Origin: Rossellomorea marisflavi
GTDB taxonomy: Bacteria; Bacillota; Bacilli; Bacillales; Bacillaceae_B
DNA length: 64,000 nt
Reading direction: 5' to 3'
NCBI RefSeq assembly: GCF_001274775.1
Contig: NZ_LGUE01000001.1
Coordinates: 1,647,705-1,711,704 of the forward strand
How positions within the stretch are numbered: the first letter of the stretch is position 1; each line of letters opens with the position of its first letter. The notes beneath the pieces were generated by a model, which did no database searches, had not been told where the DNA came from, and worked only from the letters and a program-made list of their open reading frames with translations. This document shows positions 52,072 to 60,758 of the stretch, piece after piece. A program made the position numbers and the translations under genes.

Positions 52072-53688
52072 TTACTCCTCCTGGCTTATTTTATTTTGAA
52101 TTTCATCTCTCAGGGCCATCTTCAGGAATTTCCCCACCGATGTCTTCGGAATTTCCTTCATGAAAATTACTTTGTCTGGCAGCCACCACTTCGCGAACTG
52201 CGGACGCAGGAAGTCGATGATTTCTTCCTCTGTGACCGTCCTCTTCTCGGCATCTTTCAAGACGACACATGCGACAGGACGTTCCTGCCACTCCTCATGA
52301 GGTACCGCAACAACTGCAGCTTCAAAGATGTCTTCGTGAGACATCAGTGCATTTTCCAGGTCAACAGATGAGATCCATTCTCCTCCTGATTTGATCAGAT
52401 CCTTCGTCCGATCCACGATCTTGATATACCCTTCTTCATCGATCGTCACCACATCTCCAGTGTGGAGCCATCCATTCCTGAAAGCATCCTCTGTCCGATC
52501 ATCCTCGTAATACTCGGATGCAATCCATGGCCCCCTGAGGGCAAGTTCTCCCATCTCCCGGCCGTTCCACTCCACTTCCCCGTCTTTCCCGAGAATCTTC
52601 ATCTCCAGTCCCGGGACAAGGATTCCTTGTTTGGCTTTGACATCGTACCGCTCTTCATTCGATAACATTTCATGCTGACTCTTCATCGATGCCACGACGG
52701 CGAGGGGGCTGGTCTCAGTCATCCCGTAGGCATGCATGAATGGAATTCCGTGCTTTTCTTCAAAGGTCTTGATCATTCCCCTAGGCGCTGCGGAGCCGCC
52801 GCAAAGGAGGTAACGGACGGAAGATAGATCATAGCTGTTCTCTTCGAGTTCTCTCAAGAGTCCCAGCCATATGGTGGGTACACCGGCTGCAACGGTAACC
52901 TTTTCTTTTTCCATCAGTTGGGCGATGAGCCCAGGGGTGAAGTAAGGGCCAGGCAACACTTGCGTCGTTCCGAACCATACGGCTGCGAACGGGAGACCCC
53001 ATGCATTCACATGGAACATCGGTACGACAGGCAAGGCCACATCCCTCTCCATGATCCCGGTTGTATCGGCAAGTCCGAGGGCCATGGCATGGAGGACGAT
53101 GCCCCGGTGGGAGTATACGACCCCTTTCGGATTCCCTGTTGTCGCAGAAGTATAGCACATACCGGCAGGCGCATTTTCATCGAGATCATGCCTGAAAGAG
53201 AATGTCGGATCACCTTTCTCGAGCAGCTCTTCATAATGATGCAGATCTTCGATGGTCGAATCAGGCATTTCGCCGTCCGTCATGACAATGATGGACTCGA
53301 CATGGGGGATCTGATCCCTGATTTTTTCCACCAGTGGTAGAAGATCGGAATCCACAAGAAGAACAGTGTCTTTAGCATGATTGATGATATACACGATATG
53401 CTGAGGGGACAGCCTGATGTTGATGGTGTGAAGCACTGCGCCCATGCATGGGATTGCGAAATAGGCTTCGAGGTGACGGTGATGATTCCACGCAAGGGTC
53501 CCCACCTTATCTCCTTCCTTGACCCCTAGGTTCGTCAGGACGCTGCCGAGTCTCCTCGTCCTTTTTCCCCATTCTTTATAGGTGAAGCGGTGAATGCCCG
53601 ATTCGGTCCTTGAAACGATGTGCTTTTTGGGATAAAACTTTTCTGCTCGTTCCATCATCGCTGTTAGAAGTAAAGGCGTCTGCATCAT
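52072..53688 (-). CDS. AMP-forming fatty acyl-CoA ligase
   Basis: This 538-aa acyl-CoA synthetase has a P-loop variant CYTSATTGNPKGVVYSH at about residue 175, HAYGMTETSPLAVV, TGDVVTIDEEGYIKIVDRTKDLIKSGGEWISS and the catalytic lysine in PKTSVGKFLKMALR. It resembles the medium/long-chain and methylmercaptopropionate-CoA ligase group (NINIRLSPQHIVYIINH-type motif). It is co-transcribed with the hydratase gene downstream. AAAGGGGAG precedes the tandem ATGs. No FadR-type palindrome is seen upstream, unlike lcfB. Confidence 0.9.
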   Translation of the reverse strand: MMQTPLLLTAMMERAEKFYPKKHIVSRTESGIHRFTYKEWGKRTRRLGSVLTNLGVKEGDKVGTLAWNHHRHLEAYFAIPCMGAVLHTINIRLSPQHIVYIINHAKDTVLLVDSDLLPLVEKIRDQIPHVESIIVMTDGEMPDSTIEDLHHYEELLEKGDPTFSFRHDLDENAPAGMCYTSATTGNPKGVVYSHRGIVLHAMALGLADTTGIMERDVALPVVPMFHVNAWGLPFAAVWFGTTQVLPGPYFTPGLIAQLMEKEKVTVAAGVPTIWLGLLRELEENSYDLSSVRYLLCGGSAAPRGMIKTFEEKHGIPFMHAYGMTETSPLAVVASMKSQHEMLSNEERYDVKAKQGILVPGLEMKILGKDGEVEWNGREMGELALRGPWIASEYYEDDRTEDAFRNGWLHTGDVVTIDEEGYIKIVDRTKDLIKSGGEWISSVDLENALMSHEDIFEAAVVAVPHEEWQERPVACVVLKDAEKRTVTEEEIIDFLRPQFAKWWLPDKVIFMKEIPKTSVGKFLKMALRDEIQNKISQEE

Positions 53689-53852
53689 AAACGTATCTCC
53701 CCTTTGTCTTTATATGGACTGGTACAGGTGAAGCGAATGCAGGATCGTCACGACGAAGTAATCGCTTACAAAACCATCCTTCTTACTTATTCGATTTCCT
53801 TGATCCGAATCCTCTTTCTCCCCCATGATTTCGACAATTCTCTAAAACCAAA

Positions 53853-54053
53853 GGGGGTGGGACAAAGCAAAAAAGGGATCCTTTCATGACGGACACGTCC
53901 ACGCAGCTTCTTTATACTGCACATGAACCAATCGACCGCTGGACATGGGAATACACTGTTCGTGAAACAAATAAAAAAACCGAATTCATATACCTTATCG
54001 CAGGCAAATGAATTCGGGTTTTATCTTGACTGAAACACGTTTGTTCCAGTCTC
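53853..54053. repeat. GGGACAAA-bounded intergenic element, copy B
   Basis: The element spans from GGGACAAA at 53859 to TTTGTTCC at 54040-54047 and ends at the hemZ stop. It contains GTGAAACAAATAAAAAAACCGA and an ATTCGG hairpin in the same order as copy A at 17397-17680. The left two thirds differ from copy A, and the nested unit is missing. The whole 365-base interval from 53689 contains no gene that I can support. Confidence 0.6.
53973..54024 (-). terminator. Terminator of hemZ within copy B
   Basis: CCGAATTCAT and ATGAATTCGG form the stem across a variable 18-base loop. On the minus strand it runs into TTTTTTTAT. Confidence 0.85.
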
Positions 54054-55541
54054 TCAAGAAAACAATCCATCGAGGATGTCGATTTTTTTGTCTGTGTACT
54101 CTTTGAATGTCAGATTATACGCATTCGGTTCCTTCGGATTGGCAAAGTGGGTGATCTTCCCCGTTTCAGGGTCGATGAATTTACTTGCCGCCCCGCAGCC
54201 GATCCCGATGATGGTCTGCACTTCCTCCATGATCATGATGTTATAGATACTATCCTGACCCGGCAGGGCATAACCGACGTTCTCAAGGTTTCCAAGGATG
54301 TTCTTCTGACGGTACAGGTAATAAGGCTCGTATCCGTGAGCAGAAGTCCACTCCTCGGCGAGATTCATCATCCGTCCGATCTCGTGGCGATCGGCCACCT
54401 TATATTTATCCTTATTCTTCGTCATCTCTGATGCACGTTTGAACGAAAGGGTGTGGACGGTCAACGATTCAGGCATCAGCTTCTCGGTTTCATCAAGGGA
54501 ATGCTGCAGCTCAGGAAGCTCTTCGCCCGGCAGCCCGATGATGAGGTCCATATTGATGTTATTCATGCCCATTTCCCTGGCCAGATGGAACTTATCAATC
54601 GTCTCTTCCACCGTGTGATGCCTTCCGATCGCCTTCAGCGTTTCCTGGGTGTAGGATTGTGGGTTGATGGAGATCCGGTCGATATTCCATTTATTCAATA
54701 CCTTCAGTTTATCAGGCGTGATGGTATCGGGTCTTCCTGCTTCCACCGTCACTTCCCGCACCTTGTCCACATCCGGGAAGGAGTCGTACATTTCTTCATA
54801 CAAGGCATCCATCTTTTCCGCTGTGATGGAAGTAGGAGTGCCGCCTCCGAAGTAGATCGTCGTGATCTTCACGCCTTTTTCCTTCATCCACCGCCCCATT
54901 TCCCGGATTTCATAATGAAGTCCAGCGAGGAACGAATCCACCCTGCCCTGCTTGCCCTGGATGGCGTAGGCCGGGAAGGTGCAGTAAGCGCATTTTGTGG
55001 GGCAAAAAGGGATCCCGATATATATGCTCACCTCATCCCTCACGTCATAAAGGTCAGGAACGACGGACAGTTGGCGATCCACGATGTTTTGCATAAGATC
55101 GATCTTTTCATCGGTGATCAAATACTCTTCCTTCAGCTTATGATGGATCTCTTCTGCCTGAAGCCCGAGCATATTTTGTTTGTGGATCAATTTCGTCGGT
55201 CTGATTCCCGTCAGGATCCCCCATTTCTGTTGGATGCCTGTCATCTCCTGAAGGACGTTCAGGTACACATGGGAAACGGCGGTTTTGAGCTGTCTGAATC
55301 GCTCCTTCTCCGTGTCATACGGTAACCAGTCTTTTTCATAAACCGCTTTCGGAGAATAGTCAGATTTGATTTCCGCACTGGCGTGGATCGACTCCGTATC
55401 TGTTACATGTATATGGATCTCCAGATCGGCATTATCGCACTCACCAAAATGGATTTTGGTTTCTTCGAAAAATAAATTGGCAATCAATCGAAGAGGCCGT
55501 TCAAATCGTTCGTCTTCGATGCCTTTAATTAACACATTCAC
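54054..55541 (-). CDS. hemZ: HemZ, oxygen-independent coproporphyrinogen III dehydrogenase-like radical SAM enzyme
   Basis: This 495-aa radical-SAM protein aligns with B. subtilis HemZ. An N-terminal region of about 150 residues precedes the iron-sulphur motif CPTKCAYC, followed by TTIYFGGGTPTSITAEKMD, VEAGRPDTI, RISINPQSY and GLPGEELPELQHSL. The C-terminal part includes NILGNLENVGYALPGQDSIYN. It serves anaerobic haem formation or a related step. The GTG at 55541 is chosen because AAAGGTGAT is 6 bases upstream. The gene ends inside repeat copy B. Confidence 0.93.
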   Translation of the reverse strand: MNVLIKGIEDERFERPLRLIANLFFEETKIHFGECDNADLEIHIHVTDTESIHASAEIKSDYSPKAVYEKDWLPYDTEKERFRQLKTAVSHVYLNVLQEMTGIQQKWGILTGIRPTKLIHKQNMLGLQAEEIHHKLKEEYLITDEKIDLMQNIVDRQLSVVPDLYDVRDEVSIYIGIPFCPTKCAYCTFPAYAIQGKQGRVDSFLAGLHYEIREMGRWMKEKGVKITTIYFGGGTPTSITAEKMDALYEEMYDSFPDVDKVREVTVEAGRPDTITPDKLKVLNKWNIDRISINPQSYTQETLKAIGRHHTVEETIDKFHLAREMGMNNINMDLIIGLPGEELPELQHSLDETEKLMPESLTVHTLSFKRASEMTKNKDKYKVADRHEIGRMMNLAEEWTSAHGYEPYYLYRQKNILGNLENVGYALPGQDSIYNIMIMEEVQTIIGIGCGAASKFIDPETGKITHFANPKEPNAYNLTFKEYTDKKIDILDGLFS

Positions 55542-55623
55542 GTTGTAATCACCTTTCACAATTGGATAAGCATTTATAAGTGTACAAGAACGGGATGGGA
55601 ATGGTCAATGTCGTTGATGGTAC

Positions 55624-55656
55624 GAAAAAGACCGATCCCTATTGGAACCGGCCTTG
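55624..55656 (-). terminator. Terminator of yhaX
   Basis: On the minus strand AGGCCGGTTCC pairs with GGATCGGTCT (wobble and one bulge) around AATAG, followed by TTTTTC. Confidence 0.75.
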
Positions 55657-55660
55657 GCAA

Positions 55661-56533
55661 TCAAGATTTTATGATATTCATCTTCTTAAGGAACGGAATC
55701 GGATGCTGCTTCCTGAACACCTCACTGATGAAGTACGGGATCCCCTTTTCATGCTGGCTCCTCGTCACCCAGTCCGCTGCCTTCCTCACTTCTGCAGGAG
55801 CCCCTCCCATGGCGACACCGAGACCGCAGCACCTCATGGCATCCATATCATCCACTCCCGCCCCGACCATGACGACCTGCTCCTTCTTCAACGCATAGCG
55901 TTCGGTCAGATACATGAGACCGCGAAGTTTTGACACGCCTTTTGGAACGATGTCCAGACTATTTTCCGAAGTCGGGATGGCATCTACCTCATCATACATG
56001 GCTGTGAGTGCGGCGATGATATCCCACACATCGTCCTTCCGCTCAAGGACCACGGAGATTTTCGGAACGGTCATCGGATTTGCTGCAAGGTGCTCACTGA
56101 TGGAGTCGACATATTGCTTACTGTAAAGAAGACGTGACTCCCGCTGCCACGATAAGCGGGCAAGCTCCTTGGACGGCGAATTGGTTTTCCCGATGATCGA
56201 CTGCCTTTCATGGGCCATCTGGATCTGACAAGGGAATCCTTCAAGGAAATGGGCGATTTCATAGGTGATGGTCTCGGATATCTTTTTGACATAGAGTGGC
56301 TTTTCGAGTTCAGCGGCGATATAGGCACCCCCATGAGTGATGATGGGACCTGTGAGGTTCAGAGATTTAGCCACTTTCTTTGCCGAGTTGAAGCTCCTGC
56401 TCGTCACAAGTGTGACAGGAACCCCTTTATGTTGAACGTATTCAATTGCCTCCTTCGTTTCCTTTGCAATCTTTCCGCTTCGATTCACGATCGTACCGTC
56501 GATATTGAGAGCAAGCATTCTATAGATCATCAT
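55661..56533 (-). CDS. yhaX: YhaX-like Cof-type HAD superfamily protein with altered catalytic motifs
   Basis: This 290-aa protein has the Cof/type IIB HAD fold and a C-terminal region like YhaX. Motif I reads LNIDGT (residues 9-14), with Asn10 where the nucleophile Asp stands in active phosphatases. Motif IV reads GAGVDD rather than GDGxND, so one metal-binding Asp is Ala. Motif II is VTSRS, and the motif III lysine is probably in VPKGVSK. The protein probably lacks normal phosphatase activity and may be a ligand-binding relic or regulator. GGAGG precedes tandem ATGs. Monocistronic. Confidence 0.87.
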   Translation of the reverse strand: MMIYRMLALNIDGTIVNRSGKIAKETKEAIEYVQHKGVPVTLVTSRSFNSAKKVAKSLNLTGPIITHGGAYIAAELEKPLYVKKISETITYEIAHFLEGFPCQIQMAHERQSIIGKTNSPSKELARLSWQRESRLLYSKQYVDSISEHLAANPMTVPKISVVLERKDDVWDIIAALTAMYDEVDAIPTSENSLDIVPKGVSKLRGLMYLTERYALKKEQVVMVGAGVDDMDAMRCCGLGVAMGGAPAEVRKAADWVTRSQHEKGIPYFISEVFRKQHPIPFLKKMNIIKS

Positions 56534-56640
56534 GATGTCCTCCTAAGTGTTGTCTACTGCTTTCTTTACATTTATGAAGAGGAATAGACAATTATGACAA
56601 GGAGGTCAAGGAGGCCTGAAATTTGCATCCACTCACAGAA

Positions 56641-56669
56641 AAATCCCGCCGGCAGACCCGGCGGGATTT
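56641..56669 (-). terminator. Terminator of yheA
   Basis: AAATCCCGCCGG and its complement form a perfect 12-bp stem around CAGAC. On the minus strand a TTTTTC run follows. It lies 9 bases past the yheA stop. Confidence 0.9.
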
Positions 56670-56677
56670 CATGTATA

Positions 56678-57031
56678 TTATTGCTGTACGGAACCGTATA
56701 GTTCTTCCAATGGTTTCATGATGACTTTATTCAAATCGGTGATCACCATGCTCATGCGTTGTTCTGCTTCCATGAGTTTTGAGATTTTGTCGTGCTGCTG
56801 GACGAGCTGGGCCGCTTTTTGAGCCTGCTCTACTTCTTCTTGAGTGATTTCTTCACCGCTCATTTGTTTTTGTTGAAGCTGCATCTGGATGTTACGGAAA
56901 TTCTCGAACATCTTGCTGGCAGATTCGTCACTGTTCACTTCATCATACATGTTTTTCAGCTGTTGGAACTCGTCACTTTGACGGAGTGCACGCTCCAATT
57001 CATTTGCTTGATCGTATAAGTTGATAGCCAA
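56678..57031 (-). CDS. yheA: YheA, YlbF/YmcA-related helical protein
   Basis: This 117-aa all-helical protein of the DUF964 (YlbF/YmcA/YheA) family includes YDQANELERALRQSDEFQQL at the N-terminus. A heptad-rich centre follows (QLQQKQMSGEEITQEEVEQAQKAAQL). Relatives form the Y-complex that affects RNase Y and biofilm control, but YheA itself has no proven role in it. The start is TTG at 57031 with GGAGG 7 bases upstream. It follows yheB by 89 bases. Confidence 0.9.
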   Translation of the reverse strand: MAINLYDQANELERALRQSDEFQQLKNMYDEVNSDESASKMFENFRNIQMQLQQKQMSGEEITQEEVEQAQKAAQLVQQHDKISKLMEAEQRMSMVITDLNKVIMKPLEELYGSVQQ

Positions 57032-57120
57032 GGTTTAGCCTCCTAAAATATCTGTCTGTCTTTCTTCATCCCCACTATAACAAACTATGTGTCCGAATAC
57101 TAGGAATGACCCTTTTTCCG

Positions 57121-58257
57121 TCATCCAATCAACAGAGCAAAGATTCCCTGGATGATTCCGATGACCCCACCCAACAGGGCACCGAGGTACGTGATCATTT
57201 TGAACTCACGCTTGGATATGCCAAGGACCAGTTCCTCAAGCCTTCCTACTGAGAAGGACGACACCTGTTCCTGAACGATTTCCTGAAGATTCATCTTCTC
57301 CATCACCCCTGGGAGCTTGCGTCCGAGAAGATCGGTACCTTGATCCACCCATGCAGGAAGGAGCTTGGTGAAAAATGTCTCTTCATGGCGGGACAGGACA
57401 CTTCCAAGGGGGCTTGAAAAGAACTCATCCACCTTCAGGACCCGTTTTGCAAAGCTTTGAACTGATGAGACCAGGGCCTCATCTGAGAAGCTTTCGGTCA
57501 ATTCACCAACGGTTTTTTCTTGGAGTTTCTCCCATTCACTTCTTATCAGATTCAAGAGGATCTCTTGTGTACCGGGATGTTTGATGAACTTGACGATCTC
57601 TGGCTGCACTTTATCGGCAACCGACGTGTTCCCCAAGAACATCCCGATCATATTCCCGAGCCTCCCCCTCTCTTTCAGGAAGTCATCGATCATCACCTTG
57701 ACCTTTGCTTTTCCTTCGGGACTTGTAAAATAGTCCTCGGCCTTCCCTGCAATCATCGCCACAATCGCAGGAATCTTCTCATCTGCCTTTTCCTTCCATT
57801 CAAGAGGCATAACCTCCCCTAAGGAACGGTCCGCATAGCTTAGCCTTGTATCGATTACTTTCCTTTCAATCCATTTATCAAGGTAATCATGGATCATGAT
57901 GGTGTTCACTGGAATATTGAACTCTTCGATCCATTCTCCAATCGGTTTCTCAGATTGGAAGATCGGGGTGAGTTCAGCTTTCAGATACTTGACCGCTTCT
58001 CCCTTAAAAGCCGGATTGAGAAGCTTTTTTTGAAGGCTATCCGGAGTGAGAAGATGGTCCACTACGGTTTTCCCCATTGATACGGCCAGTTCGTCCCTTC
58101 TCCTCGGAATGAGACCTGGAGTAAAAGGGATACGGAATCTCCCGATATAATAAGCCCGATACGGTCTGAAGAGCATCTTGATGGCCAGATGGTTCGTGAC
58201 TCCACCGATCAGGGCACCCACTGCCACCATGAAAAGAATGAGGATGAACGCATTCAT
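57121..58257 (-). CDS. yheB: YheB, DUF445 membrane protein
   Basis: This 378-aa DUF445 protein has a membrane helix at each end (residues 4-25 with GALIGGVTNHLAIKMLFRPY, and 352-376 with YLGALLGGVIGIIQGIFALL). A long helical cytosolic or external region lies between them. The N-terminal GGVTNHLAIKMLFRPYR and RIPFTPGLIPRRRDELA are the family signature. AGGTG precedes the ATG, but weakly. It is divergent from the YheC/YheD array with 138 bases between. The function is unknown. Confidence 0.9.
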   Translation of the reverse strand: MNAFILILFMVAVGALIGGVTNHLAIKMLFRPYRAYYIGRFRIPFTPGLIPRRRDELAVSMGKTVVDHLLTPDSLQKKLLNPAFKGEAVKYLKAELTPIFQSEKPIGEWIEEFNIPVNTIMIHDYLDKWIERKVIDTRLSYADRSLGEVMPLEWKEKADEKIPAIVAMIAGKAEDYFTSPEGKAKVKVMIDDFLKERGRLGNMIGMFLGNTSVADKVQPEIVKFIKHPGTQEILLNLIRSEWEKLQEKTVGELTESFSDEALVSSVQSFAKRVLKVDEFFSSPLGSVLSRHEETFFTKLLPAWVDQGTDLLGRKLPGVMEKMNLQEIVQEQVSSFSVGRLEELVLGISKREFKMITYLGALLGGVIGIIQGIFALLIG

Positions 58258-58395
58258 CTCATATATGCACCTGCCTTTTCCTGTTCATTTGAACCTTTTG
58301 TGACTGCCTACATAGTATGCTATATCAGCAATAGCCCAATAAATCATTATAGGGGCATTTTGACGTGTTATGCAAACGAGGAATGGGTGATATGG

Positions 58396-59688
58396 ATGAA
58401 ATGCCGCATTATTTGTGAAAAAAAGAAGGAACCTCATGTATACATCCCTGACACTCTTTTGGAGGACTGGATGCTTGAAGATGGGATCACGCTTACAGTT
58501 GGTACGACATCCACCATGGTGGAATGCCTCCCCTCCCCGACGGACGACCTGATTCTTCCCTCGTTCTTGCCCTGGTCGCACGCCTTACATGACCGGGTCT
58601 TTCATATACTCGTCGATCGGCGCCGTGCCGGGATCGGGATTGGGCCGATTACAGCAATCCTCATCAACAAAACAGCCGGGGCTCTCGGTGACTACATCCA
58701 TGAATGCCAACGCTTCTTCCATCAAAATGGAGGCTTGCTTTATTTGCTGCCTGTTTCCTCTTTCCTCCAAAAGGACGGGACCGGGCTACTCTATTCAGAA
58801 GGTGATTGGGAGGCTTGTTCTGTTCCTTCCCCAAGCGTCTTATACAATCGAATCCCCTCCAGGCAGCTTGAGAAAACAGACCTCTTCAAGCGCGCTGTCA
58901 CCTGCTTGGAAAAAGCGGGGGGGACTATTTTCAATACACGATTCCTCTCAAAGTCAGAAGTGGATCAAGCGCTGGGCAATCATCCGCACCTGCAGGATCA
59001 TATCCCCGCTTCTGCCACTGGTGTTGATGAGTTGGAAGCAATGCTCTCAACATATGGAGATGTGTTCATCAAGAACATTCATGGCAGCAAGGGAAGGAAC
59101 ATCATCAGGGTGACCTCAGGGGACGGATGGGAAGTAAGGCAGAATTCATTTCCGGGAGACAGCCGCCAGACGTTCAAGAACTACCGCTCCCTGGAGAAAA
59201 AAGTTCGTGGATGGTGCAGGAATTCCACCTATCTCATCCAGGAGACGATCCCTTTCTGTCAGTTCAATGACCGGCCCTTGGACTTTCGTTTCCTCTGCCA
59301 CCGCATCGGTCAGGAGTGGACGGTCCTCTCATCGGTTGCGAGGGTTGCCGGAGACGGAGAATTCGTCTCGAATGTCGATCGTGGGGGACAAACGGCGAAA
59401 CCACGTACCATCCTGAACGACATCCTGCCTCTTTCTATAGGCATTTATGAGAATATGAAGGCGATCAGCCTGAGTACAGCTGTGTATCTTTCCGAGGTGC
59501 TCGATGGCCATTTTTCCGAGTTTGGCATCGACATCGGCATCGATGCTGATGGTAAACCATGGATCATCGAAGTGAACTCCAAACCAAGTAAACTCACCAG
59601 TCAGCATTCTGAAGCGGTAAGACCCTCGGTTCGTGGATTGTATCAACATAGCTTTTCCATATGGAAAGAAGAGGAGGAAGAAAAATGA
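58396..59688 (+). CDS. YheC/YheD family ATP-grasp protein, array member 1
   Basis: This 430-aa protein is of the endospore coat-associated YheC/YheD type. An N-terminal region of about 200 residues with PSVLYNRIPSR is followed by an ATP-grasp domain. Its nucleotide loop is FIKNIHGSKGRNIIRV (about residue 215), then YLIQETIPFC and DFRFLCHRIG. The metal-binding end is GIDIGIDADGKPWIIEVNSKPS. The ATG at 58396 (GGGTGAT just before) is chosen; a longer frame is unsupported. Its stop overlaps the next start as ATGA. The reaction is not established; the fold usually joins a carboxylate to an amine using ATP. Confidence 0.88.
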   Translation: MKCRIICEKKKEPHVYIPDTLLEDWMLEDGITLTVGTTSTMVECLPSPTDDLILPSFLPWSHALHDRVFHILVDRRRAGIGIGPITAILINKTAGALGDYIHECQRFFHQNGGLLYLLPVSSFLQKDGTGLLYSEGDWEACSVPSPSVLYNRIPSRQLEKTDLFKRAVTCLEKAGGTIFNTRFLSKSEVDQALGNHPHLQDHIPASATGVDELEAMLSTYGDVFIKNIHGSKGRNIIRVTSGDGWEVRQNSFPGDSRQTFKNYRSLEKKVRGWCRNSTYLIQETIPFCQFNDRPLDFRFLCHRIGQEWTVLSSVARVAGDGEFVSNVDRGGQTAKPRTILNDILPLSIGIYENMKAISLSTAVYLSEVLDGHFSEFGIDIGIDADGKPWIIEVNSKPSKLTSQHSEAVRPSVRGLYQHSFSIWKEEEEEK

Positions 59689-60758
59689 ATCATCTTGGCA
59701 TCCTGACGTTGAATCCCGACCCCACCAATCCGTTTTATTCGGGGATAGGCAAGGAATCCTTGTCTTATCCGATTTGCCTGCACTTGTTTTCTCCGGAGGA
59801 CCTCTCTCCTTTCACAGAAGGAATTGAAGGCTATACGTACTGCCGGGAATCCGGAGTATGGAAGGAAGATGCCTTTCGGATCCCGGAATACTTATATGAC
59901 CGCACCTATTATCAAGCAGGAAAGCAACAGCAGGCAAAGGCTGTGGTTCAATGGTTGAAGCAACAGCCCCACGTTACATTCCTCGGCTACGGATTGCCGA
60001 ACAAATGGGTCCTCTATGAGGAGCTTCAAAAGGGGCCTCTTGCACCGTATCTCCCCGGCACCCGTCTTCTAAAGGAGGTCGAGGACCTTACCGCCTTCCT
60101 GAATCGCGAAGAAGAAGCCATCATCAAGCCTGTGGATGGAGCCCATGGATTCGGGATTTATCACCTTCGTACTAACGGTCCTTCCATTATCGTCAGAACG
60201 ACGAAAAAGGATGGAATCCTTTCCCATACATTCCACAACAGGGATGAATTCAAGCGATTCACCCTTCGTTTAATGAAGAAACATACCTTTCTGATCCAAA
60301 GACGCCTGGAGAATCAAGTTCAAGACCGACCTTATGATCTGCGGATCCACATGGCGAAAGATCAAAATGGAAACTGGCAGGAATATCACCGCGCCTTCCG
60401 ATACGGACATCCTGAAGGCATCTTGACCAACGTATCCTCCGGCGCCGAATATGTTCCCTATGATGAGTGGAAAGCAGCGCATCCCGCACCGCCTTGGGCA
60501 GTCATGGAAGAAGAGCTGAAAGAAATTCTGTCCATTCTGCCCCTGGAATTGGAAGAACGGTTCTCCCCGTTGCTGGAACTGGGCATCGATATCACGATTG
60601 GTGCTGATCATTCCATTTGGCTGCTCGATATCAATTCAAAGCCTGGACATAAACTCATGCAGACCGGCGGGATCGATTCTTCCGAGCTATCCCGCATCCC
60701 CTTAGACCACTGCATGAATCTATCATCACAGTCTGCACCCACGAGGAGTGATCACTGA
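59685..60758 (+). CDS. yheC: YheC/YheD family ATP-grasp protein, array member 2 (YheC-like)
   Basis: At 357 aa this is closest in length to B. subtilis YheC. The N-terminus reads MNHLGILTLNPDPTNPFYSG. The ATP-grasp loop is IIKPVDGAHGFGIYHL, followed by FLIQRRLENQ and DLRIHMAKD. The end motif GADHSIWLLDINSKPGH carries Asp instead of Glu before the conserved Asn-Ser-Lys-Pro. AGAGGAGGAAG lies before the ATG, which is fused with the previous stop (ATGA). The next gene begins on its last base (TGATG). Confidence 0.88.
   Translation: MNHLGILTLNPDPTNPFYSGIGKESLSYPICLHLFSPEDLSPFTEGIEGYTYCRESGVWKEDAFRIPEYLYDRTYYQAGKQQQAKAVVQWLKQQPHVTFLGYGLPNKWVLYEELQKGPLAPYLPGTRLLKEVEDLTAFLNREEEAIIKPVDGAHGFGIYHLRTNGPSIIVRTTKKDGILSHTFHNRDEFKRFTLRLMKKHTFLIQRRLENQVQDRPYDLRIHMAKDQNGNWQEYHRAFRYGHPEGILTNVSSGAEYVPYDEWKAAHPAPPWAVMEEELKEILSILPLELEERFSPLLELGIDITIGADHSIWLLDINSKPGHKLMQTGGIDSSELSRIPLDHCMNLSSQSAPTRSDH

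Noticed and set aside
54453-55325. Plus-strand open frame of 290 codons
   Set aside because: It is antisense to the well supported hemZ gene, rich in His, Phe and Arg, and lacks a ribosome site. It is a codon-bias shadow.
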